DNA of 64,000 nucleotides from Martelella sp. AD-3. GTDB taxonomy: Bacteria > Pseudomonadota > Alphaproteobacteria > Rhizobiales > Rhizobiaceae. The notes beneath the pieces were generated by a model. That model searched no databases. It had not been told where the DNA came from and was given only the letters and a program-made list of their open reading frames with translations. This document shows, in pieces, positions 18,826 to 27,417 of this stretch (position 1 is its first letter; each line of letters begins with the position of its first letter). The position numbers and the translations under genes were made by a program. Location: the NCBI RefSeq assembly GCF_001578105.1, contig NZ_CP014275.1, positions 1,736,001 through 1,800,000 of the forward strand, written 5' to 3'.

Positions 18826-20352
18826 GTGCAGGTCGATATCGATATGGGAACGACATCGGCGGGTGACGTGGCCACACTCGATATCGAGGAGCTGCTGGCG
18901 ACCCGTCTTCTCGTCCAGGGCAATTCCGGTTCGGGAAAGTCTCACCTTCTCAGACGGCTTCTGGAGCAGTCGGCGAAATGGGTGCAGCAGGTGGTGATCG
19001 ACCCGGAGGGGGACTTCGTCACCCTGTCGGACGCGTTCGGGCATATCGTCGTCGATGCCGAGCGCTCGGAAGGCGAGTTGATCGGCATCGCCAACCGCAT
19101 CCGCCAGCATCGCGTCTCCTGCGTGCTGACGCTGGAAGGTCTCGAGATCGACGATCAGATGCGCGCCGCCGCCGTCTTCCTCAATGCGCTGTTCGATGCC
19201 GATCGCGACCACTGGTATCCGGTGCTGACCGTCGTGGACGAGGCGCAGATGTTCGCGCCGTCCGGCGGCGGCGAGGTCAGCGAGGAAGTGCGCCGCCTTT
19301 CGCTCGGGGCCATGACCAATCTGATGTGTCGCGGGCGAAAGCGCGGTCTTGCCGGCGTCATCGCCACCCAGCGGCTGGCCAAGCTTGCCAAGAATGTCGC
19401 GGCGGAAGCCTCGAACTTTCTCATGGGGCGGACGTTCCTCGACATCGACATGGCGCGCGCGGCCGATCTTCTCGGCATGGACCGCCGCCAGGCCGAACAG
19501 TTCCGCGACCTGAAGCGCGGCAATTTCGTCGCCCTCGGGCCAGCGCTGTCGCGGCGACCGCTGGCGGTGACGATCGGCCCGGTGGAGACCTCCGCGCGCT
19601 CCTCCTCTCCGAAGCTGATGCCGCTGCCGGAAAAGCCGGAGGATGTGGAGGATCTGATCTTCACGCCCGACCCCGAAGACATGACCCGTCAGGCGAGCGC
19701 CCCCCGCCGGGTCGCGCCGCGCCCGCGCCCGACCGTCGACATCATGGATGCCCTGTCGAAGTCCTCCGAAGAGGCCGAGACGCCGGAAGCGCCCGCGCGC
19801 GGGCCGCGCGCGCCGATGATGTCGGATGAGGAGAAGGACGACTGGATCGCGATGACGCTGGCGGAAATCGCCGGCGCTCCGGAGTCAGCTTTCCGTTCGG
19901 ATTCAGAGCTTTACCAGGATTTCCTGATGCGCGGCCGGATGAAGCGGATATCCGGTGCGCCGCTCGCCATGAATGACTTCCGCCGCCGGCTCGCGATCGC
20001 CCGTTCGGGCGCGGACGAGGCGATGGTGGAAAGCGAGCAATGGCAGATGGCGGTCTCGCTGCTGGCGCATGTGACGGAGGATCTGCAGGGCGTGTTCCTG
20101 ATGCTGGCAAAGGCGGCGATTGCCGGCGATGCCTGCCCCTCCGACGCCATGATCGCGCGCGCCTACGGCACGCATTCGGCGCGTCGCGCCCGGCGCTTTC
20201 TCGACTGGTTCGAGGAGCAGGGACTGATCGTGCAGCACACTGGTCTTGCCGGCCTGCGCATCGTCGCCTTTCCTGATCTCGACCGGCAGACGGCGGGCGG
20301 CAACCCGGACGCGCCGGCGGATGAACCCGAGCGGCGGGATGCGGCGGAATAG
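18826..20352 (+). CDS. HerA/DUF87-type P-loop ATPase
   Basis: The 508-residue protein has Walker A QGNSGSGKSH (residues 31-40) and Walker B VLTVVDEAQ (133-141), followed by CRGRKRGLAGVIATQR, the layout of HerA/FtsK-related pumping ATPases annotated as DUF87. The region after residue 280 is Pro/Arg-rich and variable, and a helical C-terminal part follows. GTG 18826 lies behind an A/G-rich stretch. No NurA nuclease gene, the usual HerA partner, is nearby, so it may act alone or with an unlinked partner. Role in DNA processing is inferred from the fold only. Confidence 0.75.
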   Translation: MQVDIDMGTTSAGDVATLDIEELLATRLLVQGNSGSGKSHLLRRLLEQSAKWVQQVVIDPEGDFVTLSDAFGHIVVDAERSEGELIGIANRIRQHRVSCVLTLEGLEIDDQMRAAAVFLNALFDADRDHWYPVLTVVDEAQMFAPSGGGEVSEEVRRLSLGAMTNLMCRGRKRGLAGVIATQRLAKLAKNVAAEASNFLMGRTFLDIDMARAADLLGMDRRQAEQFRDLKRGNFVALGPALSRRPLAVTIGPVETSARSSSPKLMPLPEKPEDVEDLIFTPDPEDMTRQASAPRRVAPRPRPTVDIMDALSKSSEEAETPEAPARGPRAPMMSDEEKDDWIAMTLAEIAGAPESAFRSDSELYQDFLMRGRMKRISGAPLAMNDFRRRLAIARSGADEAMVESEQWQMAVSLLAHVTEDLQGVFLMLAKAAIAGDACPSDAMIARAYGTHSARRARRFLDWFEEQGLIVQHTGLAGLRIVAFPDLDRQTAGGNPDAPADEPERRDAAE

Positions 20353-20385
20353 GGGGAGCGCGCATCCGGTTTTCCTGGAGATGCT

Positions 20386-20604
20386 CTATTCGCCGAGCCG
20401 GGCCTTGAGGTCGTCCAGAACGAAGAGCCGGACGGCCGATGAGAGGTTTAGATCCGGCGTCCGGGCGTCATCGATCTCGCTCAGAAGGCCGGCAAGGCTG
20501 ATCGCGCGCCGGTTGGCGATCATCTTGATTTCCTCGAAAAACGCATCTTCGAGGGAAAAGCTCGTGCGGTGGCCGCGAAGGCTGACGGAGCGTTTGCGGA
20601 TCAA
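20386..20604 (-). CDS. Ribbon-helix-helix domain protein (RHH_4)
   Basis: A 72-residue protein that starts with KRSVSLRGHRTSFSLEDAFF, typical of the RHH_4 family of small putative DNA-binding proteins in Alphaproteobacteria. TTG 20604 overlaps the stop of the DUF4169 gene by 4 bases, so the two are translationally coupled. It is the last gene of the minus-strand unit that begins with ssrA-sspB. The target is unknown. Confidence 0.7.
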   Translation of the reverse strand: MIRKRSVSLRGHRTSFSLEDAFFEEIKMIANRRAISLAGLLSEIDDARTPDLNLSSAVRLFVLDDLKARLGE

Positions 20605-20816
20605 CCGTCCTTGTCCCCGTCCACCGGCGTTCCGGTCATGCGGACAATGCGGCCCTGTTCGAAGCGTCGTTCGTTTTTCTCGCGCTCCAGCCTGTCGCGG
20701 GTCTTTTCACCCTTGGTGCGGCCGTGGATCGCCCGGTTCTCAGCAGCGCCGTCGGCCGCCTTTTGCCGTGCCGCGCGTTTGCGGCTCATCCTGAGATTGA
20801 CGACCTCGGCGCACAT
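20601..20816 (-). CDS. DUF4169 small basic protein
   Basis: A 71-residue, highly charged protein with the DUF4169 pattern: EVVNLRMSRKRAARQK at the start, then AAENRAIHGRTKGEK and an Arg/Glu-rich helix. It starts 6 bases after the sspB stop and overlaps the RHH gene, so all three form an operon. No function is established for the family; co-occurrence with sspB suggests a small accessory protein of the same unit. Confidence 0.7.
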   Translation of the reverse strand: MCAEVVNLRMSRKRAARQKAADGAAENRAIHGRTKGEKTRDRLEREKNERRFEQGRIVRMTGTPVDGDKDG

Positions 20817-20822
20817 CGGCTG

Positions 20823-21302
20823 TCAGTGCTTCTTGCGAAAGGCATCGAGCGAGACGACGGACGCACCGTCATCGCCGCCGGGCCCGTCGTCGTCACCACC
20901 CTCGTTTTCCGGCTCGAGCGGCTTTTCGTCTTCCAGATCCAGCGTGGCGACATCGAATTCGAGCTCGAAATTCACCGAGGGATCGTAAAAGCCGACGATG
21001 GCGTTGAAGGGGATGACGAGGCGCTCGGGCACATCGGAGAAGGACAGGCCGATCTCGAAATGGCTGTCGGTCACCTTCAGGTCCCAGTACTGGTGCTGGA
21101 TGACGATGGTCATCTGCTGGGCGTATTTTTCCTTCAGCGCCTGGGAGATGCGCACGCCGGGCGCGTTTGTCAGGAAGGTGATGAAGAAGTGATGCTCACC
21201 GGGCAGGTGGCCTGTTGCGGCGACCTCTGCGAGAACCTTGCGCACCATGCCGCGCAGTGCGTCCTGTGCCAGAATGTCGTAGCGAATATGGTCTTGCCCC
21301 AT
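20823..21302 (-). CDS. sspB: ClpXP adaptor SspB, alphaproteobacterial type
   Basis: SspB tethers ssrA-tagged proteins to the ClpXP protease. From ATG 21302 the protein is 159 residues. It starts MGQDHIRYDILAQDALRGMV, has the tag-binding fold in the middle (GEHHFFITFLTNAPGVRIS and YWDLKVTDSHFEIGLSFSD), then a flexible Asp/Gly/Pro-rich linker and the C-terminal ClpX-binding tail ASVVSLDAFRKK. The longer frame to 21377 would run into the ssrA 3' region and is rejected. It lies directly downstream of the tmRNA gene whose tag it should recognise, an informative arrangement. Confidence 0.9.
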   Translation of the reverse strand: MGQDHIRYDILAQDALRGMVRKVLAEVAATGHLPGEHHFFITFLTNAPGVRISQALKEKYAQQMTIVIQHQYWDLKVTDSHFEIGLSFSDVPERLVIPFNAIVGFYDPSVNFELEFDVATLDLEDEKPLEPENEGGDDDGPGGDDGASVVSLDAFRKKH

Positions 21303-21404
21303 CACGTCTTTCCCGCCCTTGGCCGTTTGATTGCGCTCTGACTGTAGCCAATTAAGTCGCCTGATGCCGATGCGCAATCTTTATAGGGGATTTTGTTCAA
21401 ATTC

Positions 21405-21726
21405 AGGTGGAGGCTTCTGTTGCCAGGTGCCTCCGGACCCCGCCTTACAGTGCTACCCGCAAGGACTTAAGGTGGGTTTCTGGAACCGCCATTAGGCAGC
21501 TACAGCGTAACCCTGAGCTTTGTTGTCATTTGCAACTACTCGTTTGACCCGATAACGGTGGTATCATGCCGGGTAAAAGGTCGTTCTTTACACTCTTGTC
21601 GATCCTGTTTCGCCCCCATCACAAAAAGGCCTGAACCGCCTGTTTGTGGTGGAGGCGCCGGGTACCGCCCCCGGGTCCAATGAGCTTATTACAACGCCGT
21701 TTATCACCATAGCCGGAAGAACCGGC
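21405..21726 (-). ncRNA. ssrA: Two-piece (circularly permuted) tmRNA
   Basis: Read on the minus strand, the acceptor piece comes first and ends in GCGCCTCCACCA (3' end at 21647). Its T-arm has stem CCGGG/CCCGG and loop GGCGGTA. After a 29-base spacer (21618-21646) the coding piece starts with GGGGGCGAAACAGGATCGAC (5' end at 21617). GGGGGCG pairs with CGCCTCC to give a 7-bp acceptor stem with discriminator A and CCA. The tag frame GCA...TAA (21533 down to 21492) encodes ANDNKAQGYAVAA. A hairpin GGAGGC/GCCTCC (21409-21434) closes the coding piece. This order is the permuted alphaproteobacterial type. The 5' end of the precursor is set by the promoter; the exact processing sites are estimated. 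Confidence 0.93.
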
Positions 21727-21732
21727 AGGCCT

Positions 21733-21760
21733 GATATAAGTGTTTCAAATGCTTCTGCAA
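21733..21760 (-). promoter_or_regulatory. ssrA promoter
   Basis: On the minus strand TTGCAG (21755-21760) and TATATC (21733-21738) are 16 bases apart. The predicted start, near 21726, falls at the GC-rich hairpin that opens the acceptor piece. Confidence 0.65.
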
Positions 21761-21863
21761 AGGGGGGTAGCGCGCAAAAGGCGGGGAAAGGCGTCCCTAT
21801 GCCCTTTTCGCGGCCGCTTTCCTCGCGATAGAAGATAAGACCGATTTTGAACGAGGGAGCATC

Positions 21864-22658
21864 ATGCGGCAATATCTGGACCTTCTGGGCCACGTGCTGG
21901 AAAACGGAACCGACCGGGCGGACCGGACCGGCACGGGCACGCGCTCCGTCTTCGGCTACCAGATGCGTTATGACCTGTCGGCCGGCTTTCCGGTTCTGAC
22001 GACGAAAAAGCTGCATCTGCGCTCGATCATCCATGAACTCCTTTGGTTTCTGAAGGGCGACACGAACATCGCCTATCTGAAGGAAAACGGCGTTTCGATC
22101 TGGGACGAATGGGCCGATGAAAACGGCGATCTCGGTCCGGTCTATGGCGCGCAGTGGCGCTCCTGGCCGACGCTGGACGGCGGCCATATCGACCAGATCG
22201 CAAGACTTGTCGAAGGCATCCGCGCCAATCCCGACAGCCGCCGCCATATCGTCACCGCCTGGAACCCGGCCGAAGTCGACAATATGGCGCTGCCGCCCTG
22301 CCACTGCCTGTTCCAGTTTTATGTCGCCGACGGAAAACTCTCCTGCCAGCTCTACCAGCGCTCCGCCGACATCTTCCTCGGCGTCCCCTTCAACATCGCC
22401 TCCTACGCGCTGCTGACGCTGATGGTGGCGCAGGTGACGGGCCTGAAGCCCGGCGATTTCGTTCACACGCTCGGCGACGCCCATCTTTACGCCAATCATT
22501 TCGAACAGGCGCGCGAACAGCTTTCCCGCATCCCGGGCCCTCTGCCGGTGATGCGGCTCAATCCGGATGTCACCGATCTTTTCGACTTCACCTTCGAGGA
22601 TTTCGTCCTCGAGGGCTATGAGGCCGCGCCGTCGATCAAGGCGCCGATCGCGGTTTGA
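21864..22658 (+). CDS. thyA: Thymidylate synthase
   Basis: ThyA methylates dUMP to dTMP with methylene-tetrahydrofolate. The 264-residue protein has the same length as the classical bacterial enzyme. The catalytic Cys146 lies in [12 protein letters not shown], and the phosphate-binding Arg residues are in DRTGTGTRS and [15 protein letters not shown] precedes the ATG. folA follows after 28 bases, coupling dTMP formation with regeneration of the folate cofactor. Confidence 0.97.
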   Translation: MRQYLDLLGHVLENGTDRADRTGTGTRSVFGYQMRYDLSAGFPVLTTKKLHLRSIIHELLWFLKGDTNIAYLKENGVSIWDEWADENGDLGPVYGAQWRSWPTLDGGHIDQIARLVEGIRANPDSRRHIVTAWNPAEVDNMALPPCHCLFQFYVADGKLSCQLYQRSADIFLGVPFNIASYALLTLMVAQVTGLKPGDFVHTLGDAHLYANHFEQAREQLSRIPGPLPVMRLNPDVTDLFDFTFEDFVLEGYEAAPSIKAPIAV

Positions 22659-22686
22659 GCGACAGACATGTGAGGAGGCGGGGTCG

Positions 22687-23202
22687 ATGACTGCCGAAAT
22701 CGTAATCATGGCCGCCGTCGCGAAAAACGGTGTGATCGGCAACGGCGCGGCGATGCCCTGGCACCTGGGGTCGGATTTTCGGCGGTTCAAGGCCCTGACG
22801 ATGGGCAAGCCCCAGATCATGGGACGCAAGACCTATCAGTCGATTGGAAAGCCGCTGCCGGGGCGGACAAATATCATCATCTCGCGCAACCCGGATTTCC
22901 TGGCGCCCGGATGCATTGTCGTTACGAGTCTTGAAGACGCTGTTGCGCTGGCCCGCAAGGATGCTGCCGAAAAGGGCCTCGACGAAATCTATGTGCAAGG
23001 CGGGGGCGAGATATACCGGCAGGCGATGACGCTCGCCGACCGTTTGCGCATCACCCATGTGGAAACCGAAGCGGACGGGCAGACCACTTTTCCTGCGATC
23101 GATCCGGCGCTTTGGCAACCTGAAAGCAGCGAGAACCTGCCGGCCGGCGAGAGGGACGACTATCCGACGCGCTACGTGGTCTACGCGCGAAAACCCCGAT
23201 GA
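22687..23202 (+). CDS. folA: Dihydrofolate reductase
   Basis: FolA reduces dihydrofolate to tetrahydrofolate with NADPH, replacing the folate oxidised by ThyA just upstream. The 171-residue product shows VAKNGVIGNGAAMPWHLGSD (substrate pocket), MGRKTYQSIGKPLPGR (NADPH site), and YVQGGGEIYRQAM. ATG 22687 follows GAGGAGGCGGG. The thyA-folA pair is a common operon. Confidence 0.96.
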   Translation: MTAEIVIMAAVAKNGVIGNGAAMPWHLGSDFRRFKALTMGKPQIMGRKTYQSIGKPLPGRTNIIISRNPDFLAPGCIVVTSLEDAVALARKDAAEKGLDEIYVQGGGEIYRQAMTLADRLRITHVETEADGQTTFPAIDPALWQPESSENLPAGERDDYPTRYVVYARKPR

Positions 23203-23245
23203 ACAGGAATTTACCGCGATTTGGCCGCACAGTTGACCGATCGCG

Positions 23246-23274
23246 TTGAAAGCGACCTTCTGCGTCCCTATAAC
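23246..23274 (+). promoter_or_regulatory. Promoter of the hflK-hflC-degP unit
   Basis: TTGAAA (23246-23251) and TATAAC (23269-23274) are separated by exactly 17 bases. The start would be near 23281, leaving a leader of about 75 bases before hflK. Confidence 0.65.
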
Positions 23275-23355
23275 GGGACAAACGCTGAATGCGTCAATGC
23301 GCGGCTGCGGCAATGGTTCCGCAGCCAGGAACTGTTTATTTTGGAAGAGGTGTGA

Positions 23356-24516
23356 ATGCCCTGGAGCAATCAGAATGGCGGCGGTCCCTGGGGAGGGGGC
23401 GGTGGCGGCGGCGACAATCAGGGTCCGTGGGGTCAAGGCCCCAAGCGTCCTGGTGGCGGCGGCAACGGCGGCGGCAATGGCGGACCGCCGGATATCGAGG
23501 ACTTCTTCCGCAAGGGCCAGGATCAGTTCAAGGGCATGTTTCCGGGCGGTTTCAGCATCGGCCTGGTGATGATCGTCATCGTCGTGCTGGCTGGCTTCTG
23601 GGTGATGCAATCCGTTTATACGATCCAGCCGGAAGAGCGTGGCGTCGAGCTTCGCTTCGGCGTTCCCAAGGCCGACGTTTCCGGACCTGGCCTGCATTTC
23701 ATGTTCTGGCCGGTGGAGACTGTCGAGAAGGCGAATATCACGGAACAGCAGCTCAATATCGGGTCGCGGAATTCCGCGCGCACGGGCATCATGCTGACCG
23801 GCGACCAGAACATCGTCGATGTTCAGTTTGCCGTGCTCTACAGCGTCACCGACCCGCAAGCCTATCTGTTCAACGTTGAAAACCCGATCGAGACGCTGCA
23901 GCAGGTTGCCGAAAGCGCGATGCGCGAAGTCGTCAGCCGCAGGCCGGCCCAGGATGTCTTCCGCGACGATCGTGAAGGCATTTCGGAGGATGTGAAGCAG
24001 ATCATTCAAAGCACGATGGACGAATACGGCGCCGGGCTGACGATTGCCGCCGTTTCGATCGAGGATGCCGCGCCGCCGGCCGAGGTGGCTGATGCCTTCG
24101 ACGAAGTCCAGCGTGCCGAGCAGGATGAAGATCGTTTCCTTGAAGAGGCAAACCAGTATGCCAACCGGGCACTGGGGCAGGCGCGCGGTGACGCGGCCCA
24201 GATTCGCGAAGCGGCGGCAGCCTACAAGGACCGCGTGGTCATGGAGGCGCTGGGTGAGGCGGATCGGTTCAATTCGATCTACGAAACCTATGTTGCCGTG
24301 CCCGAGATTACCCGCAAGAGGCTCTATCTGGAGACCATGCAGGAGGTCTTCTCCAGGTCCAAGAACGTCATCATGGATGAGGACGGGGAGGGTGTTGTGC
24401 CCTATCTGCCGCTTGATGCGATCGACCGGAACGCGGCCGCCAGGACGAATGCCGCCAATACGAGCGGCAGCTCATCCTCGTCAACATCGCAGAGCAGCCA
24501 GGGAGCGAACCAATAA
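23356..24516 (+). CDS. hflK: FtsH protease modulator HflK
   Basis: HflK and HflC form the large periplasmic band-7/SPFH complex that regulates FtsH proteolysis in the inner membrane. The 386-residue protein has a Gly-rich N-terminus (residues 8-45), one membrane helix (about 67-88), the SPFH domain (QPEERGVELRFG onward), a long Ala/Glu/Arg coiled coil, and a Ser-rich tail. A GAAGAGG box precedes the ATG. Its TAA overlaps the hflC ATG (TAATG). Confidence 0.95.
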   Translation: MPWSNQNGGGPWGGGGGGGDNQGPWGQGPKRPGGGGNGGGNGGPPDIEDFFRKGQDQFKGMFPGGFSIGLVMIVIVVLAGFWVMQSVYTIQPEERGVELRFGVPKADVSGPGLHFMFWPVETVEKANITEQQLNIGSRNSARTGIMLTGDQNIVDVQFAVLYSVTDPQAYLFNVENPIETLQQVAESAMREVVSRRPAQDVFRDDREGISEDVKQIIQSTMDEYGAGLTIAAVSIEDAAPPAEVADAFDEVQRAEQDEDRFLEEANQYANRALGQARGDAAQIREAAAAYKDRVVMEALGEADRFNSIYETYVAVPEITRKRLYLETMQEVFSRSKNVIMDEDGEGVVPYLPLDAIDRNAAARTNAANTSGSSSSSTSQSSQGANQ

Positions 24517-25466
24517 TGTCTTCAAATCGCATATTCGTTCTGCTTGGCGGTATCGTCGCTCTGGCACTTTTGATCTACGCATCGATTTTCGTGGTCAATC
24601 CGCGTGAACAGGCGCTGGTCATCCGTTTCGGCAAGATCTACGCAGTCAAGACCGAGCCCGGCATTTACTTCAAACTGCCGTTCTCGTTTGCAGGCGCCGA
24701 TCAGGTCCAGTTCGTCTCCAATCAGGACCTCCGTTTTGACCTGGACGATATCCGGGTCCAGGTTTCGGGCGGCAAGTTCTACGAGGTTGATGCTTTCGTC
24801 GTTTACAGGATCACGGACGCACAGCGCTTCCGCGAGTCCGTTTCCGGCGATCGCATGGCCGCGGTTTCGCGGCTGCGCACCCGTCTTGATTCGGCATTGC
24901 GCCGGGTCTACGGCCTGCGCGGCTTTGAGGCAGCGCTTTCGACCGAGCGGACAGCCATGATGAAGGAAGTCGGCGACCAGCTCCGTCCGGCGGCGGAAGC
25001 GCTCGGCATTTCGATCGTTGACGTGCGTATCCGCAGAACCGACCTGACGCAGGAGGTTTCGGACGAGACATACGCACGGATGCGTTCGGAACGTCTGGCC
25101 GAGGCCGAGGCGACGCGCGCGCGCGGCCGCGAACGCGCCGAAGTGCGGCGTGCCGCAGCGGACCGTGAGGTGGTTGAAATCCAGTCGGCGGCTGACCGCG
25201 ATGCGCAGGTTCTGCGCGGCGAGGGCGATGCCGAGCGGAACCGGGTCCTCGGCGAAGCTTACGGCAAGGATCCGGAGTTCTTCTACTTCTACAGGTCGAT
25301 GAACGCCTACAGGGATGTACTCGGTGAGAATTCGACCATGGTTCTTTCGCCGAATTCGGAATTCTTTGAGTACTTCCGCTCGTCAGGCGCGAGTGCACTG
25401 CCGCTGAGCCCGGCGCTGCCCGGCGGCGCGCCGGCCGAAGAGGTCCAGCAGCAGGCAACCGAGTAA
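24516..25466 (+). CDS. hflC: FtsH protease modulator HflC
   Basis: This is the partner of HflK. The 316-residue protein has an N-terminal membrane helix (residues 6-27), the SPFH domain starting VVNPREQALVIRFGKIYAV, a charged coiled coil (LAEAEATRARGRERAEVRRA), and the family end segment DPEFFYFYRSMNAYRDVLG. Start and stop overlap both neighbours by one base each, so the two proteins are made in a fixed ratio. Confidence 0.95.
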   Translation: MSSNRIFVLLGGIVALALLIYASIFVVNPREQALVIRFGKIYAVKTEPGIYFKLPFSFAGADQVQFVSNQDLRFDLDDIRVQVSGGKFYEVDAFVVYRITDAQRFRESVSGDRMAAVSRLRTRLDSALRRVYGLRGFEAALSTERTAMMKEVGDQLRPAAEALGISIVDVRIRRTDLTQEVSDETYARMRSERLAEAEATRARGRERAEVRRAAADREVVEIQSAADRDAQVLRGEGDAERNRVLGEAYGKDPEFFYFYRSMNAYRDVLGENSTMVLSPNSEFFEYFRSSGASALPLSPALPGGAPAEEVQQQATE

Positions 25467-25657
25467 TGCTGCTTCAGGATGTTCTGATCGGATTTGCGTT
25501 TTATCTGATCATCGAGGGGCTGGTCTATGCGCTGGCCCCTTCGCTCCTTGTGGCCATGGCGCGGCTGTTGCCGACAGTGCCGGAAGGCGCGTTGCGCGTG
25601 ACCGGCCTCATTGCCGTGGCGCTCGGCGTCGGCCTTGTCTGGCTGATCTGCGGATAG
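25466..25657 (+). CDS. DUF2065 small membrane protein (YjeT-like)
   Basis: A 63-residue, two-helix membrane protein with the DUF2065 pattern FAFYLIIEGLVYALAP and LRVTGLIAVALGVGLVWLI. It overlaps hflC by one base and sits between hflC and degP, as does yjeT near hfl genes in other Proteobacteria. Its role is unknown; a link to the HflKC membrane complex is inferred from position. Confidence 0.85.
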   Translation: MLLQDVLIGFAFYLIIEGLVYALAPSLLVAMARLLPTVPEGALRVTGLIAVALGVGLVWLICG

Positions 25658-25704
25658 GCTTTCGCTGAGCCTTCCGCTATGATGACAATCGACAGGACGG
25701 AGGC

Positions 25705-27210
25705 ATGATGACGACGGTCAAGCTGAATTCCCCGGTTTCCCGGGTCATGGCCCGGCACATTGCCGGCGCAGGGCTTCTCGCCGTGGCCGTCATCTCGCCG
25801 GTCTCCATGCCGATGATGCCGGCGCGCGCCCAGACGCTTTCCGATGTGTCCGTTGCGGACATCGCCGAGGGATTGCTTCCGTCCGTCGTCAACATCTCCA
25901 TCTCCGAAGAGGGCGGGCCGACGGGCGAGACCCGGCCCCTGCCGGACGTTCCCGAGGGCCAGCCCTTCGAGGACCTGTTCGAGGATTTCTTCGAGGGCGA
26001 GGAGGGGCCGCGCAGCCGGCAGTTCTCCTCGCTCGGTTCCGGCTTTATCATTGATCCCACGGGCATCATCGTCACCAACAACCATGTCATCGAGAATGCC
26101 GACACGATCGAGGTGACGTTCTCCGACGGCGCCACGCTGGACGCGGAACTGCTCGGCGTCGATGACAAGACCGACCTTGCCGTGCTCAAGGTCGATCCCG
26201 ACCGGCCTTTGCCGGCGGTGAAGTTCGGCGATTCGCGCAAGGTCCGGATCGGCGAATGGGTGATGGCAATCGGCAACCCGTTCGGCCTCGGGGGCTCAGT
26301 CACGCTCGGCATCGTTTCGGCGCGCGGGCGCGAGCTCGACGGCCCCTATGACAATTTCATCCAGACGGATGCCGCCATCAACAAGGGCAATTCCGGCGGA
26401 CCGCTGTTCAACATGGATGGCGAGGTCATCGGCATCAACACGGCCATTCTGTCGCCGTCCGGCGGCTCGATCGGCATCGGTTTTTCGGTGCCGAGCGAGC
26501 TTGCGGAAAACATCATCGACCAACTGGTCGAGTTCGGACGCACCCGCAGGGGCTGGATCGGCATTCGCGTGCTGGAAGTGAGCGACGCGCTGGCCGCCTC
26601 GCTCGGCGCCGAGGACCCCGCCGGCGTTGCCGTGGGCTCGATCATCGAAGGCGGGCCTTCTGATGGCGGATCTCTGAAGGAGGGCGATATCATCCTGTCC
26701 TTCGACGGGCAGCCGATCGACAGTCCGCGTGACCTGCCGCGATTCGTCGCCGAGGGCCGGGTCGGAGACCCCGTGGACGTCGAGATCGTCCGCGACGGCG
26801 AGCGCATGACGGTTCAGGTTACGCCTGAACTGCTGGAAGAGCCGGAAGCGGTGGACGAGGCGCTGGCCGACAGGCCGACAGCTGAAGGCGACGCCGACAC
26901 GCCCGGCCTGCCGGTCAGCCTTTACGGCATGACGCTTGCCGAACTCGATGACAATGGCCGTGCGCTCTACCAGATCGACGGCGGTATCGAGGGCGTGCTG
27001 ATTAGCGAGGTGGAAGAGGGTAGCGCGGCCGCCGACGAGGGACTGATGCCCGGCATGGTGATCGCCGAAGTCGGCCAGGACGCCGTGACGACGCCGCAGG
27101 AGGTGCGCTCGCGCATTGTGGAGCTGATTTCTCAGGGGCGCCGCAGCGTCTCGCTCATGGTCGCCGAGCCGGACGGCACGCTCGTCATCAAGAGCCTGGT
27201 GCTGGAATAG
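25705..27210 (+). CDS. degP: Periplasmic serine protease, DegP/HtrA family
   Basis: A trypsin-fold protease and chaperone for misfolded envelope proteins. The 501-residue precursor has a signal peptide ending near MPARAQT (residues 38-44). The catalytic triad is His127 (TNNHVIE), Asp157 (KTDLAVLKV) and Ser230 (GNSGGPLFN). Two PDZ domains follow at about 275-370 and 410-495. ACGGAGG precedes the ATG; an ATG one codon later is equally possible. It closes the hflK-hflC unit, a common rhizobial arrangement for envelope quality control. Confidence 0.94.
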   Translation: MMTTVKLNSPVSRVMARHIAGAGLLAVAVISPVSMPMMPARAQTLSDVSVADIAEGLLPSVVNISISEEGGPTGETRPLPDVPEGQPFEDLFEDFFEGEEGPRSRQFSSLGSGFIIDPTGIIVTNNHVIENADTIEVTFSDGATLDAELLGVDDKTDLAVLKVDPDRPLPAVKFGDSRKVRIGEWVMAIGNPFGLGGSVTLGIVSARGRELDGPYDNFIQTDAAINKGNSGGPLFNMDGEVIGINTAILSPSGGSIGIGFSVPSELAENIIDQLVEFGRTRRGWIGIRVLEVSDALAASLGAEDPAGVAVGSIIEGGPSDGGSLKEGDIILSFDGQPIDSPRDLPRFVAEGRVGDPVDVEIVRDGERMTVQVTPELLEEPEAVDEALADRPTAEGDADTPGLPVSLYGMTLAELDDNGRALYQIDGGIEGVLISEVEEGSAAADEGLMPGMVIAEVGQDAVTTPQEVRSRIVELISQGRRSVSLMVAEPDGTLVIKSLVLE

Positions 27211-27280
27211 GGCGTTGCCCGGAAAAGCGGATCCCGGTACTCCATCCGGAAACGCTTAAAAAACAAAGAGACAGAGCGCT
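27208..27280 (+). repeat. Rhizobial-type intergenic repeat after degP
   Basis: It begins directly with the degP stop TAG. It contains CCGGAAAAGCGGATCCCGG, then TCCGGAAACGC, then the motif AAACAAAGAGA that also follows the palindrome after mntR. It looks like a mosaic of the short repeats scattered through rhizobial intergenic DNA. Confidence 0.6.
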
Positions 27281-27309
27281 CTCGCGATTCGCAACAAGAG
27301 CGGAAGCGT

Positions 27310-27417
27310 CTTGGAGCGCCGTGCGTTCATTCGGACGCACAAAGGACGCTCTAACCTCTTGAATCTAAGCATCGTGCTTTCCGAAAACCGATTCCGATTT
27401 TCGGGCCGATGCGCTAG
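27310..27417 (-). repeat. Composite palindromic repeat, copy 1 (second copy at 57582)
   Basis: Read on the minus strand, it starts with CTAGCGCATCGG at the stop codon of the GNAT gene, continues GATTTTCGG-like and GGAAAGCACGATGC segments, and ends with GAGCGTCCTTTGTGCGTCC and GCGCTCCAA. Nearly the same order of segments over about 108 bases is found on the plus strand at 57582-57690. Confidence 0.8.

Noticed and set aside
21303..21377. N-terminal extension of sspB up to 21377
   Set aside because: The extra residues are unconserved in character, and ATG 21302 starts exactly at the conserved family sequence.
21603..21789. Plus-strand open frame over the ssrA gene
   Set aside because: Overlaps the tmRNA acceptor piece and is a by-product of its GC-rich sequence.
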